A DNA stretch of 64,000 nucleotides. It comes from Maritalea sp049801075 (GTDB lineage Bacteria > Pseudomonadota > Alphaproteobacteria > Rhizobiales > Devosiaceae). The DNA lies in NCBI RefSeq assembly GCF_049801075.1, contig NZ_JBNAGG010000001.1:124001-188000 (forward strand), given 5' to 3'. The translations under genes were made by a program, and so were the position numbers. The notes under the pieces are model-generated. The model did no database searches, was not told the DNA's origin, and saw nothing but the letters and a program-made list of their open reading frames with translations. Shown here in pieces: positions 26,625 through 35,055 of this stretch (its first letter is position 1; the number at the start of each line of letters is the position of its first letter).

Positions 26625-28094
26625 ATGGCTGCGGTTAAAGAAACCATTGATCAGGTCAAGGAAATTGACGTCGATAAATATAAATATGGCTTTAAAACCG
26701 ATATCGAGATGGATATGGCGCCTAAAGGCCTGAATGAAGATATTGTACGCTTCATTTCTGCCAAGAAGGACGAGCCCCAATGGATGCTGGATTGGCGTTT
26801 GGAAGCATTCCGCCGCTGGCAGCAAATGGAATTGCCCGAGTGGGCGCGGGTTGATTATCCCGAAATCGACTTCCAAGACCTTTATTATTATGCCGCTCCA
26901 AAATCGACACCTGGGCCCAAAAGCCTAGATGAGGTTGATCCAGAACTGTTGGCGACATACGAAAAATTGGGCATTCCATTGTCCGAACAGGCTGTTTTGG
27001 CTGGCGTTGAAGGCGCGAAAGTGGCTGTTGATGCTGTGTTTGACAGTGTTTCAGTTGTGACCACCTTTAAAGAAGAGTTGGCCAAAGCTGGCGTGATCTT
27101 CTGCTCGATCTCAGAAGCGGTGAAAGAGCACCCAGAATTGGTGAAGAAATATCTTGGCTCGGTTGTGCCAACTTCAGACAATTTCTACGCAACATTGAAT
27201 GCGGCTGTGTTCTCTGACGGTTCGTTTGTTTACATTCCAAAAGGCGTGCGTTGCCCGATGGAATTGTCGACTTATTTCCGCATCAATGAAGAAAAAACTG
27301 GTCAGTTTGAACGTACATTGATTATTGCAGAAGAAGGCTCTTATGTGAGCTATTTGGAAGGCTGTACGGCCCCAATGCGCGACGAAAACCAATTGCACGC
27401 TGCTGTGGTTGAATTGGTGGCGTTGGATGATGCTGAGATCAAATATTCGACCGTTCAAAACTGGTATCCAGGCGATAAAGACGGCAAGGGCGGCATTTAT
27501 AACTTTGTGACCAAGCGTGGCGATTGTCGCGGCAAGAACTCAAAGATTTCCTGGACACAGGTTGAAACTGGTTCGGCCATCACATGGAAATATCCAAGCT
27601 GCATTTTGCGCGGTGACAATTCGGTTGGTGAATTCTATTCGATTGCGATTTCGAACGGCCACCAGCAAGTGGATAGCGGCACCAAAATGATCCATTTGGG
27701 CAAGAACACATCTTCCCGGATTATTTCCAAAGGTATTTCGGCTGGCGTTTCACAAAACACATATCGTGGCCAAGTTTCTGCCCATGCGAAAGCAACGGGC
27801 GCACGAAACTTCACCCAGTGTGACAGCTTGTTGATCGGCGATAAATGTGGCGCGCACACAGTGCCTTACATTGAAAGCCGCAACTCAAGCGCTGTGTTTG
27901 AACACGAAGCGACCACATCGAAAATCTCTGACGACCAGATGTTTTATTGTCAGCAACGCGGCCTGAATGAAGAAGAGGCTGTGGCGCTGATCGTGAACGG
28001 CTTTGTGCGCGAGGTGCTGCAGCATTTGCCAATGGAGTTTATGGCGGAAAGCCAAAAGCTGATTGGCATCAGCCTTGAAGGCAGTGTGGGCTAA
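26625..28094 (+). CDS. sufB: Fe-S cluster scaffold protein SufB
   Basis: Core scaffold subunit of the SufBCD complex, on which the Fe-S cluster is built from SufS-derived sulfur. The 489-residue protein starts after a GAGAGG ribosome site and carries the N-terminal helical part, then the right-handed beta-helix with KGVRCPMELSTYFRINEEKTGQFERTLIIAEEGSYVSYLEGCTAP, and the C-terminal CGAHTVPYIESRNSSAVFEHEATTSKISDDQMFYCQQRGL used to contact SufC. The stop codon overlaps the start of the next small gene (TAATG), showing translational coupling. Confidence 0.97.
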   Translation: MAAVKETIDQVKEIDVDKYKYGFKTDIEMDMAPKGLNEDIVRFISAKKDEPQWMLDWRLEAFRRWQQMELPEWARVDYPEIDFQDLYYYAAPKSTPGPKSLDEVDPELLATYEKLGIPLSEQAVLAGVEGAKVAVDAVFDSVSVVTTFKEELAKAGVIFCSISEAVKEHPELVKKYLGSVVPTSDNFYATLNAAVFSDGSFVYIPKGVRCPMELSTYFRINEEKTGQFERTLIIAEEGSYVSYLEGCTAPMRDENQLHAAVVELVALDDAEIKYSTVQNWYPGDKDGKGGIYNFVTKRGDCRGKNSKISWTQVETGSAITWKYPSCILRGDNSVGEFYSIAISNGHQQVDSGTKMIHLGKNTSSRIISKGISAGVSQNTYRGQVSAHAKATGARNFTQCDSLLIGDKCGAHTVPYIESRNSSAVFEHEATTSKISDDQMFYCQQRGLNEEEAVALIVNGFVREVLQHLPMEFMAESQKLIGISLEGSVG

Positions 28095-28261
28095 TGGGTT
28101 GGAGCACGATCATCATTGCGATCATTGCCGGGCTTGGCATGGGCTATGTCGTGGCGGGCCGCGTGAAGGCGGAAGAACCCGAAGGCTATAAAATTATTGG
28201 CGGTATTGCAGGTGTAATTGCCGCCCTGAGTGTTTGGCTGGTGATCACCTATATGTGGTGA
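28094..28261 (+). CDS. 55-residue two-helix membrane protein inside the suf operon
   Basis: A small gene whose ATG overlaps the sufB stop by one base (TAATG) and which ends 63 bases before sufC. The product begins MGWSTIIIAIIAGLGMGYVVAGRVK, a short loop AEEPEGYK follows, then a second hydrophobic segment IIGGIAGVIAALSVWLVITYMW to the end. Two transmembrane helices with a charged cytoplasmic or periplasmic hairpin are predicted; there are no Cys or His residues to bind a cluster. I do not recognise a family. Position and overlap suggest a role linked to Fe-S assembly or simply a co-transcribed membrane peptide. Confidence 0.75.
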   Translation: MGWSTIIIAIIAGLGMGYVVAGRVKAEEPEGYKIIGGIAGVIAALSVWLVITYMW

Positions 28262-28324
28262 GCAAAGCCTTTTGAAATTGACGCATAAGCGCCCATCTTG
28301 CGGGGCGAGAATTGAGGACATGAA

Positions 28325-29092
28325 ATGACAACGCCAATTCTGGAAATCAAAAATCTCCACGTGAAAGTGGAAGAGGAAGACAAGCAAATCCTGAAAGGGG
28401 TTGATTTGACCCTACCTGCCGGTGAAGTGCATGCGATTATGGGCCGGAACGGTTCTGGCAAATCAACACTTTCATATGTGTTGGCGGGCAAAGAAGGCTA
28501 TGAAGTGACCGAAGGCGAAATCTTGTTTATGGGCAAGGATTTGCTGGAAATGGAAGCCGATGAGCGCGCTGCGGCTGGCTTGTTTTTGGCGTTCCAATAT
28601 CCGATTGAGATCCCTGGCGTTGCGACAATGACCTTTTTGAAAGCGGCATTGAACGCGCAGCGGAAAACACGCGGCGAAGACGAGCTGAAAATTCCTGAGT
28701 TCATGAAGCTTGTAAAAGACGCGTCTGCGCAGTTGGAAATCAAACAGGATATGCTGAAGCGTCCTTTGAATGTTGGCTTTTCTGGCGGCGAGAAGAAGCG
28801 TGCTGAAATCTTGCAAATGGCATTGATGCAGCCTTCGCTTTGCGTGTTGGACGAAACTGACTCTGGCCTTGATATTGATGCGTTGAAGATCGTTTCTGAA
28901 GGGGTAAACCATTTGCGCGATGCGAACCGCTCTATGCTTGTGATCACTCACTATCAGCGTTTGTTGAACTATATTGTGCCCGACCGTGTGCATGTGTTCT
29001 CTGACGGCCGTGTAGTGGAGAGCGGCGACCGCGAATTGGCGCTTGAGCTTGAGAAAAAAGGCTATGCCGAGTTTGACGGCACTGCTGCTTAA
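28325..29092 (+). CDS. sufC: Fe-S cluster assembly ATPase SufC
   Basis: ABC-type ATPase of the SufBCD scaffold. 255 residues with Walker A GRNGSGKSTLS, the SufC-specific Q-loop region LFLAFQYPIEIPGV, signature FSGGEKKRAEILQM, Walker B LCVLDETDSGLDIDALK and the switch His in VITHYQRLL. These SufC-specific versions separate it from transporter ATPases. A GAGG ribosome site lies about nine bases before the ATG. ATP binding dimerises SufC and opens SufB/SufD for cluster assembly. Confidence 0.97.
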   Translation: MTTPILEIKNLHVKVEEEDKQILKGVDLTLPAGEVHAIMGRNGSGKSTLSYVLAGKEGYEVTEGEILFMGKDLLEMEADERAAAGLFLAFQYPIEIPGVATMTFLKAALNAQRKTRGEDELKIPEFMKLVKDASAQLEIKQDMLKRPLNVGFSGGEKKRAEILQMALMQPSLCVLDETDSGLDIDALKIVSEGVNHLRDANRSMLVITHYQRLLNYIVPDRVHVFSDGRVVESGDRELALELEKKGYAEFDGTAA

Positions 29093-29113
29093 TCCAACGC
29101 TGGAGCGAAATTC

Positions 29114-30313
29114 ATGGAACAACATGTTGTGAAACTGACGGATGCCGAAAACCAGCTTGCGGATTTGTTGCAAGCGGCTGGTGCGGCGGACGCAAAAGCG
29201 TCGCTGACCGAACATGGTTTGCCGCATCGTCGGATTGAAGAATATCATTATACCGACTTGCGCACTTTGTTGCGCGAAGTCCCGGCTGAGCTGGCGAAAG
29301 CCAATGATGATTTGCCAAACAAACAATTTGATGGCTTTAGCCGGATTGTGATCGTGAATGGCAAATTGGTGCACGCTGATGCGATCGATGGGGTGGAAAT
29401 CAAGTCTGGTGACGTATCTGCCACGGTTGGCAAAGACCAAATCATCAATTTGATGGACGGGTTTGCCCAAAGCCAAATTGAAATTTCGATTTCAAAAACA
29501 CTCGATAAGCCGATCCACATTGCGCAGGTGCATGCGGGGGCGAACAGCGTTGCTGCCAGCAAGGTGAAGGTGACTTCAGCCGACGGCGTGGAAGCGACCA
29601 TTATCGAGACATTTGAAGGGCAGAATGAGCGCGGCCTGCGGTTTGCAGACTTCGCCATGGACGTGGCGGCAAACGCGAATTTACTGCACATTCAGCTTGA
29701 TCAGAATGGCAAAGATGCGCGTCAATTTGTGCAAAATTGCTATGATTTGCATGAATCGGCCAATTTGCGGACCTTTGTGACACACGCCAATTTCCAGCTT
29801 GGTCGCACAGATGTTAAGGCAGAATTTAAAGGTGAGGGCGCACATGCCGACTTTGCTGGTCTGACATTGTTGATGGACAAGCAGCATGGCGATTTCACGT
29901 TGAATGTGAACCACGCGGTGCCCAACACCACCAGCACAGAGAGCTTTAAGTCTATCGTGCGGGATCGTTCCAAAGCGATTTTCCAAGGTAAAATCATCGT
30001 GGCGCCGGATGCACAAAAGACAGATGCGCAAATGATGAGCCAAGGTTTGTTGCTGTCTGAACGTGCTGAAGTATTGGTGAAGCCTGAGCTTGAGATTTTC
30101 GCTGATGATGTGTTGTGCGCGCACGGGGCAACCTGCGGTGAGCTAGACGCGGATGCGCTGTTCTATCTGATGAGCCGCGGCATTCCACGTGCAGACGCAG
30201 AATCAATGTTGATTAAAGCCTTTTTGGCGGAATTGTTCGACGAAATCGAAGATGAGCAAATCCATGCCAAATTGGAAAACCGCGTGGATGCGTGGTTGGC
30301 AGCAGCGGAGTAG
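29114..30313 (+). CDS. sufD: Fe-S cluster assembly protein SufD
   Basis: Partner of SufB in the scaffold, paralogous to its beta-helix and needed for iron acquisition. The 399-residue product has the family N-terminus with HRRIEEYHYTDLRTLLR and the C-terminal block IVRDRSKAIFQGKIIVAPDAQKTDAQMMSQGLLLSERAEVLVKPELEIFADDVLCAHGATCGELD, with the conserved Cys-Ala-His of the SufD interface. It is 21 bases after sufC and 2 bases before sufS. Confidence 0.95.
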   Translation: MEQHVVKLTDAENQLADLLQAAGAADAKASLTEHGLPHRRIEEYHYTDLRTLLREVPAELAKANDDLPNKQFDGFSRIVIVNGKLVHADAIDGVEIKSGDVSATVGKDQIINLMDGFAQSQIEISISKTLDKPIHIAQVHAGANSVAASKVKVTSADGVEATIIETFEGQNERGLRFADFAMDVAANANLLHIQLDQNGKDARQFVQNCYDLHESANLRTFVTHANFQLGRTDVKAEFKGEGAHADFAGLTLLMDKQHGDFTLNVNHAVPNTTSTESFKSIVRDRSKAIFQGKIIVAPDAQKTDAQMMSQGLLLSERAEVLVKPELEIFADDVLCAHGATCGELDADALFYLMSRGIPRADAESMLIKAFLAELFDEIEDEQIHAKLENRVDAWLAAAE

Positions 30314-30315
30314 TT

Positions 30316-31533
30316 ATGCTGGATCTTGGCAAAATTCGTGGTGATTTTCCCATTCTGTCAGAAGAGGTGAACGGGCATAAGCTTGTTTATCTCGACAGCG
30401 GGGCGTCTGCGCAAAAACCAAATCAGGTTTTGGAGCGAATACAGCACGCCTATGCCCACGAATATGCCAATGTGCACCGTGGATTGCATACGCTCTCCAA
30501 TCGCGCCACAGAGGCGTTTGAAGATGCGCGGGCCAAGGTGCAGAAATTTCTCAATGCTGAGCGCGTGGAGGAAATTGTATTCACGCGCTCGGCGACAGAA
30601 GCGATCAATTTGGTCGCACAGAGTTTTGCCGGACCAAAAATTGGTGAGGGCGATGAAATCATCATCACCAAGATGGAACACCACTCCAATATCGTGCCGT
30701 GGCATTTTCTGCGTGAACGCCAAGGCGCAGTGATCAAATGGGTAGATGTTGCCGAAGATGGCAGCTTTGACTTAGAGGCCTTCGAGGCGGCGATTACGGA
30801 TCGCACGAAAATGGTCGCTTTAACCCACATGTCCAACGTAATGGGCACCATTGTGCCGATCAAAAAAGTCACAGAAATAGCGCATTCGCGTGGTATCCCT
30901 GTGATGGTTGATGGGTCGCAAGGTGCGGTGCATTTGCCAGTTGATGTGCAGGATTTGGGCGTCGATTTTTATGTTGCCACTGGCCATAAACTATACGGCC
31001 CGACGGGCATTGGCGTACTTTATGGCAAATTTGATCGTTTGCTCGACACGCGGCCTTTCCAAGGCGGCGGTGAAATGATTGCCGACGTGTTTGAAGACAA
31101 TGTGACCTATGCCGAACCGCCACATCGGTTTGAAGCGGGAACGCCGCCAATTGTGCAAGCCATTGGTTTGGGCGCCGCAATCGATTATATTGAAAGCATT
31201 GGCCGCGATAAGATTAAAGCGCATGAAGATGAAATTGGCGATTATGCGCGGCAAGAGCTTTTGAAAATCAACGCCTTGCGGTTGATTGGCGATGCGCCGG
31301 GCAAAGGGGCAATTTTCTCCTTTGCCATTGAAAATGTGCATGCGCATGATTTATCGACCATTTTAGATCGCTATGGCGTTGCGGTGCGGGCTGGCAGCCA
31401 TTGTGCGCAGCCCTTGCTGAAAAGATTTGGCGTGACCTCTACATGTCGCGCCTCGTTCGCCCTATATAATGGGAAAGATGATGTAGATGCGCTTGTTGCC
31501 GCGATTGGCAAAGCGCAAACATTCTTTGGTTAG
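30316..31533 (+). CDS. sufS: Cysteine desulfurase SufS (group II)
   Basis: PLP-dependent desulfurase delivering sulfur to the SufBCD scaffold, normally with SufE or SufU. The 405-residue protein has VYLDSGASAQKP, the MEHHSNIVPW motif, the cofactor Lys in VATGHKLYGPTGIGVLYGK, and the group II active-site region VAVRAGSHCAQPLLKRFG with the catalytic Cys and short loop, ending TCRASFALYNGKDDVDAL. The ATG at 30316 is chosen because it lies two bases after the sufD stop; the longer frame from 30292 would run inside sufD. No sufE-like gene is seen in this operon. Confidence 0.96.
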   Translation: MLDLGKIRGDFPILSEEVNGHKLVYLDSGASAQKPNQVLERIQHAYAHEYANVHRGLHTLSNRATEAFEDARAKVQKFLNAERVEEIVFTRSATEAINLVAQSFAGPKIGEGDEIIITKMEHHSNIVPWHFLRERQGAVIKWVDVAEDGSFDLEAFEAAITDRTKMVALTHMSNVMGTIVPIKKVTEIAHSRGIPVMVDGSQGAVHLPVDVQDLGVDFYVATGHKLYGPTGIGVLYGKFDRLLDTRPFQGGGEMIADVFEDNVTYAEPPHRFEAGTPPIVQAIGLGAAIDYIESIGRDKIKAHEDEIGDYARQELLKINALRLIGDAPGKGAIFSFAIENVHAHDLSTILDRYGVAVRAGSHCAQPLLKRFGVTSTCRASFALYNGKDDVDALVAAIGKAQTFFG

Positions 31534-31539
31534 GAGAAT

Positions 31540-31938
31540 ATGATGAGCGATACAGAAGTGGCAGAAGCAGAGCAGCCCAGCCCGAATGCGGCGACAATTA
31601 CTGCTGAGAGCTCGAACCTTTCTCCGGATGAAATTGAGCGCCTGACGGAGAATATCGTTGGGGCGTTGAAAACCGTCTATGACCCTGAAATCCCCGTCGA
31701 TATTTATGAATTGGGTTTGATCTATAAGGTCGATCTGGATGACAACCGCAACATCACGATCGACATGACATTGACCGCACCTGGCTGCCCTGTGGCTGGC
31801 GAAATGCCCATCTGGGTTGAAAATGCAGTCGCCTCAGTTGAAGGCGTGCAGGATGTGAAGGTTAACATGGTGTTTGATCCACCTTGGGATCAGTCACGCA
31901 TGTCAGAAGAGGCGATGGTCGCCCTGAATTGGTGGTAA
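31540..31938 (+). CDS. DUF59/MIP18 family Fe-S assembly protein (SufT-like)
   Basis: A 132-residue protein with a 35-residue acidic, variable N-terminus and a DUF59 domain: LKTVYDPEIPVDIYELGLIY, TLTAPGCPVAGEMPIW with the single conserved Cys, and the C-terminal VNMVFDPPWDQSRMSEEA. Members of this family (SufT, PaaD, CIA2) act late in Fe-S cluster assembly or delivery to targets. A TAGGAGAAT ribosome site precedes tandem ATGs at 31540 and 31543. Six bases behind sufS, one base before sufA: clearly part of the operon. Confidence 0.93.
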   Translation: MMSDTEVAEAEQPSPNAATITAESSNLSPDEIERLTENIVGALKTVYDPEIPVDIYELGLIYKVDLDDNRNITIDMTLTAPGCPVAGEMPIWVENAVASVEGVQDVKVNMVFDPPWDQSRMSEEAMVALNWW

Positions 31939-31939
31939 A

Positions 31940-32326
31940 ATGGCTTTGAAAATCATGAGCATTACTGAACGCGCTGCTGATGAGGTGAAGAGCATCATCG
32001 CCCAATCTGGTGATGATGACGTGGTTGGTGTGCGCGTGGGGGTGAAGAATGCTGGCTGCGCTGGTATGGCTTACACCCTCGATTATGTGAAGGAAGCAAC
32101 GCCAGGCGACGACCATGTGAGCGAACATGGCGTGGATGTTTATGTTGACCCGAAAGCAACAATGTTTCTTTTGGGCACACAAATGGACTTTAAAGAAGAG
32201 TTGCTTGGCTCTGAATTTACATTCAACAACCCGAACCAAACCGGGTCTTGCGGCTGTGGCGAAAGCGTGATGCTTGAACCAGCCGACTTGAAGCAATTGG
32301 CTGAAGCACGGGCTTCAGCAAAATAG
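31940..32326 (+). CDS. sufA: A-type Fe-S carrier protein (SufA/IscA/HesB family)
   Basis: Accepts a cluster from SufBCD and passes it to apo-targets. 128 residues with the three family cysteines: KNAGCAGMAYTLDYV and the C-terminal GSCGCGESV. Also the conserved TEFTFNNPN-like segment (SEFTFNNPNQTG). The tail after the CGC motif is 18 residues longer than E. coli SufA (EPADLKQLAEARASAK). It is the last gene of the suf operon, one base after the DUF59 gene; no clear intrinsic terminator follows, and the next gene is on the opposite strand. Confidence 0.94.
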   Translation: MALKIMSITERAADEVKSIIAQSGDDDVVGVRVGVKNAGCAGMAYTLDYVKEATPGDDHVSEHGVDVYVDPKATMFLLGTQMDFKEELLGSEFTFNNPNQTGSCGCGESVMLEPADLKQLAEARASAK

Positions 32327-32358
32327 AGCTTCACAATTTCTATTGAAATTTAAAGGCC

Positions 32359-33420
32359 TTAGGCGACTTTTGGTTTGCGGAACTCTTCGTCAGTTTCGCA
32401 AATCACACGGTTACGGCCGCAGCGCTTGGCTGTGTAAAGGCAACCGTCAGCACGTTCGATCAATTCTGGAATTGATTCATCATGCCGGAATTGTGCTGCA
32501 CCGATAGACACGGTGATCCGGCCCAATTTCTCATTGGTTGAACGCTTCAACAATTCTTTGGCGTGTACCGCTTTGCGGATTTTTTCGGCAATGAGACGGG
32601 CGCCACGAATATCTGTATCCGGCAAGATCGCTGCAAATTCCTCGCCGCCATAGCGGGATGCATGGTCGCGACCTTTGAGGTTTGATTTGAGCGTCATCGC
32701 CACAAGCCGCAACACTTGGTCACCAGTTTGGTGGCCATAATTGTCGTTAAAGGCTTTAAAGTGGTCGATGTCCATCATCAACAAGCAGAAGGTTGTGCCC
32801 GTATTCTTGCTGATTTCCAGCACCTGCTTAAGGCGCTGATCAAAGCTTTTGCGGTTTGCAATTTTGGTCAGCGGATCCAACATGGTTTCACGGCGGGCCG
32901 TGTCCAAATCCCGTTTCAGGCTGGAAATGTCTTGCTTAGACACTTTCAGTTTTTCTTCGAGATTTTTGTTGGCTTCCTGCATCTTGTGGGTTTCGGAAAG
33001 CAATTGCTTAGCCAAGATACGCAAAGCTGCTTGATCGACATCGCCCAGCAATTGCTGCTCGGCTTTGCCCAAAGAACCAGAATACCCCTCGGCAGTATCA
33101 ATCGCGTCGTCCATGGCGCGATTAACAGCGTCAATTTTCGAGGACATTTCCTGCGAAACGCTTGTCAGCCGTGATTCTAGGTCTGATGGGTTGTCGAAAA
33201 ACTCGCGATATACCTGCAACACATTTTCCATTGAAAGTGTGTTGTCTTCGCCCAATAGCATGTTGAGCCGCTCATTGAGTTGCTCGTTAATGCCCGAGGC
33301 ATAGGTGTAACAAAGTTCGTAGAAGTGTGGATAGGGCGGAATCTTCGCGCGCTTGAGCATGCCCAAGGCGGCAAAAGAGTACTCAAGAGTACGCTGATAA
33401 TCATGTTCAGATACAAGCAT
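32359..33420 (-). CDS. GGDEF domain protein (probable diguanylate cyclase)
   Basis: Predicted soluble cyclase making cyclic-di-GMP. The 353-residue product has an N-terminal helical sensory region (about 1-130; MLVSEHDYQRTLEYSFAALGMLKRAKIPPYP...) with no transmembrane segment, a coiled coil (about 130-185) and a GGDEF domain: LDPLTKIANRKSFDQRL, LLMMDIDHFKAFNDNYGHQTGD and the active-site loop RYGGEEF, which is catalytically competent. The usual RxxD inhibitory site is KGRD here, so product inhibition may be weak. The N-terminal region resembles one seen in other alphaproteobacterial GGDEF proteins. ATG 33420 is preferred to an upstream in-frame start at 33474. Confidence 0.9.
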   Translation of the reverse strand: MLVSEHDYQRTLEYSFAALGMLKRAKIPPYPHFYELCYTYASGINEQLNERLNMLLGEDNTLSMENVLQVYREFFDNPSDLESRLTSVSQEMSSKIDAVNRAMDDAIDTAEGYSGSLGKAEQQLLGDVDQAALRILAKQLLSETHKMQEANKNLEEKLKVSKQDISSLKRDLDTARRETMLDPLTKIANRKSFDQRLKQVLEISKNTGTTFCLLMMDIDHFKAFNDNYGHQTGDQVLRLVAMTLKSNLKGRDHASRYGGEEFAAILPDTDIRGARLIAEKIRKAVHAKELLKRSTNEKLGRITVSIGAAQFRHDESIPELIERADGCLYTAKRCGRNRVICETDEEFRKPKVA

Positions 33421-33537
33421 ATCTAATTCCGAACCACACTTTGCGTTAATTGCAATTTGATGCAATTTCCCCAAAGCTTATTTACCCACAAGATGTTTCT
33501 ACTGCGCGACCTATAAAGATTGCGTTAAAAAACAATC

Positions 33538-34914
33538 TTAGCTTGCACGCCGAACAGGCCGTAACAAAAAGGCTGGCACCTGGTCTGATTGACCAAATGG
33601 AACACGATCCTGATTGTCATTACCTGAACGTTTCTTGCGATTATTCTTTGATGATTTTTGCGATTCTGTCGAGGCGCTTTGCTGGCTTTTTTCAGCGTTA
33701 TCAGTCGCTTGCTTCTTTTGGCCACGTGAGCGTTTTTGATTTTCGCTTCTTGGCTTCTCAGATTTTGCTTCTGAAGTTGCGTCTTTCGGCGCTTCTTCAA
33801 CCTCGATAGATTTTTCAATCAATTTTTCAATCGCGCTTAGATATTTCTCGTCTGCTTTTGTAACAAGGCTAACAGCTTGCCCTGAACGGCCTGCACGACC
33901 TGTGCGGCCGATTCTATGCACATAATCTTCAGCATGGGTCGGCACATCGAAGTTATAAACATGGCTAACTTCAGGAATATCCAAACCGCGTGCGGCCACA
34001 TCGCTGGCCACCAAAATTTTGATGGAACCAGATTTAAAGCCATCAAGCGTTGCCATGCGACTTTTTTGGTCCATGTCGCCATGCAAAGCACCTGCATTAA
34101 ACCCGTGACGTTCAAGCGAACGGGTGAGGGTGGCGATATCGCGCTTGCGGTTACAGAAGATGATTGCGTTGTTTAGATCTTTTGCCGCATTGATTTGCGC
34201 GCGCAGGGCGGCGCGTTTTTCAAAAGGCTTGGACCCAACCTTCACAGCCTTTTGCGTAATGGTTTCGGCAGTCGAATTTTGCCGCGCCACTTCAACGCGC
34301 TCTGGGTTGGTCAAGAATTTGCTGGTCAATTTTGCAATTTCATCTGGCATGGTGGCGGAAAATAGCAGGGTTTGACGACGTTTTGGCAACAACGCGCTGA
34401 CCCGTTCAATATCTGGCACAAAACCCATATCAAGCATACGGTCTGCTTCGTCGATGACAAAAATATCGACGCCTGTCATCAGCAAGCGACCGCGTTCAAA
34501 ATGATCGAGCAGGCGGCCTGGTGTCGCGATCAATACGTCTGCGCCACGATCGAGCTTTTTATTTTGCTCTTCAAAGGAAACGCCACCAATCAACAAAGCC
34601 ACTGTCAATTTGTGGTTTTTGCCGTATTTTTCGAAGTTTTCATGAACTTGAGCGGCAAGTTCGCGCGTCGGCTCCAGGATGAGCGTGCGCGGCATACGTG
34701 CCCGGGCGCGGCCTTTTTCCAACAAAGTCAACATGGGCAAGACAAAGGATGCTGTTTTGCCCGTACCTGTTTGCGCAATGCCCACAATATCTCTTTTCTC
34801 AAGGATATGCGGAATTGCTTTTTGTTGAATATCCGTAGGCTCACTGTAGCCTGCATCAGACACAGCGTTGACAACGGATTGGCTTAATCCAAGTTTTGAA
34901 AAATGTTCGCTCAA
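33538..34914 (-). CDS. DEAD-box RNA helicase (RhlE-like)
   Basis: ATP-dependent RNA helicase for RNA decay, ribosome assembly or cold adaptation. The 458-residue protein has the Q motif (GYSEPTDIQQKAIP), motif I AQTGTGKTASF, Ia PTRELAAQ, motif II DEADRML, motif III SAT, and domain 2 with motifs IV-VI (IIFCNRKRDIATL, ASDVAARGLDIPEV, HRIGRTGRAGRSG). A basic, low-complexity tail of about 90 residues follows (KSEKPRSENQKRSRGQKK, NNRKKRSGNDNQDR), probably RNA-binding. The tail is typical of RhlE-type proteins of alphaproteobacteria. No adjacent same-strand partner. Confidence 0.93.
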   Translation of the reverse strand: MSEHFSKLGLSQSVVNAVSDAGYSEPTDIQQKAIPHILEKRDIVGIAQTGTGKTASFVLPMLTLLEKGRARARMPRTLILEPTRELAAQVHENFEKYGKNHKLTVALLIGGVSFEEQNKKLDRGADVLIATPGRLLDHFERGRLLMTGVDIFVIDEADRMLDMGFVPDIERVSALLPKRRQTLLFSATMPDEIAKLTSKFLTNPERVEVARQNSTAETITQKAVKVGSKPFEKRAALRAQINAAKDLNNAIIFCNRKRDIATLTRSLERHGFNAGALHGDMDQKSRMATLDGFKSGSIKILVASDVAARGLDIPEVSHVYNFDVPTHAEDYVHRIGRTGRAGRSGQAVSLVTKADEKYLSAIEKLIEKSIEVEEAPKDATSEAKSEKPRSENQKRSRGQKKQATDNAEKSQQSASTESQKSSKNNRKKRSGNDNQDRVPFGQSDQVPAFLLRPVRRAS

Positions 34915-35055
34915 GTAAATACGTCCACTCTGACAGTTGTGATGGTCATGAATTTATTAGTGGCCCCGCGCACGAGACCATAACGACAATAACCGCTAAG
35001 TCAATGGGTTAATGGGAAACTTTCTTAACGGAACGCACCTGAACCGTCGATGAAT

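Noticed and set aside
28472..29476. 334-codon minus-strand frame opposite sufC and sufD
   Set aside because: Overlaps two well-supported suf genes; Arg/His/Gln-rich antisense translation typical of a shadow frame.
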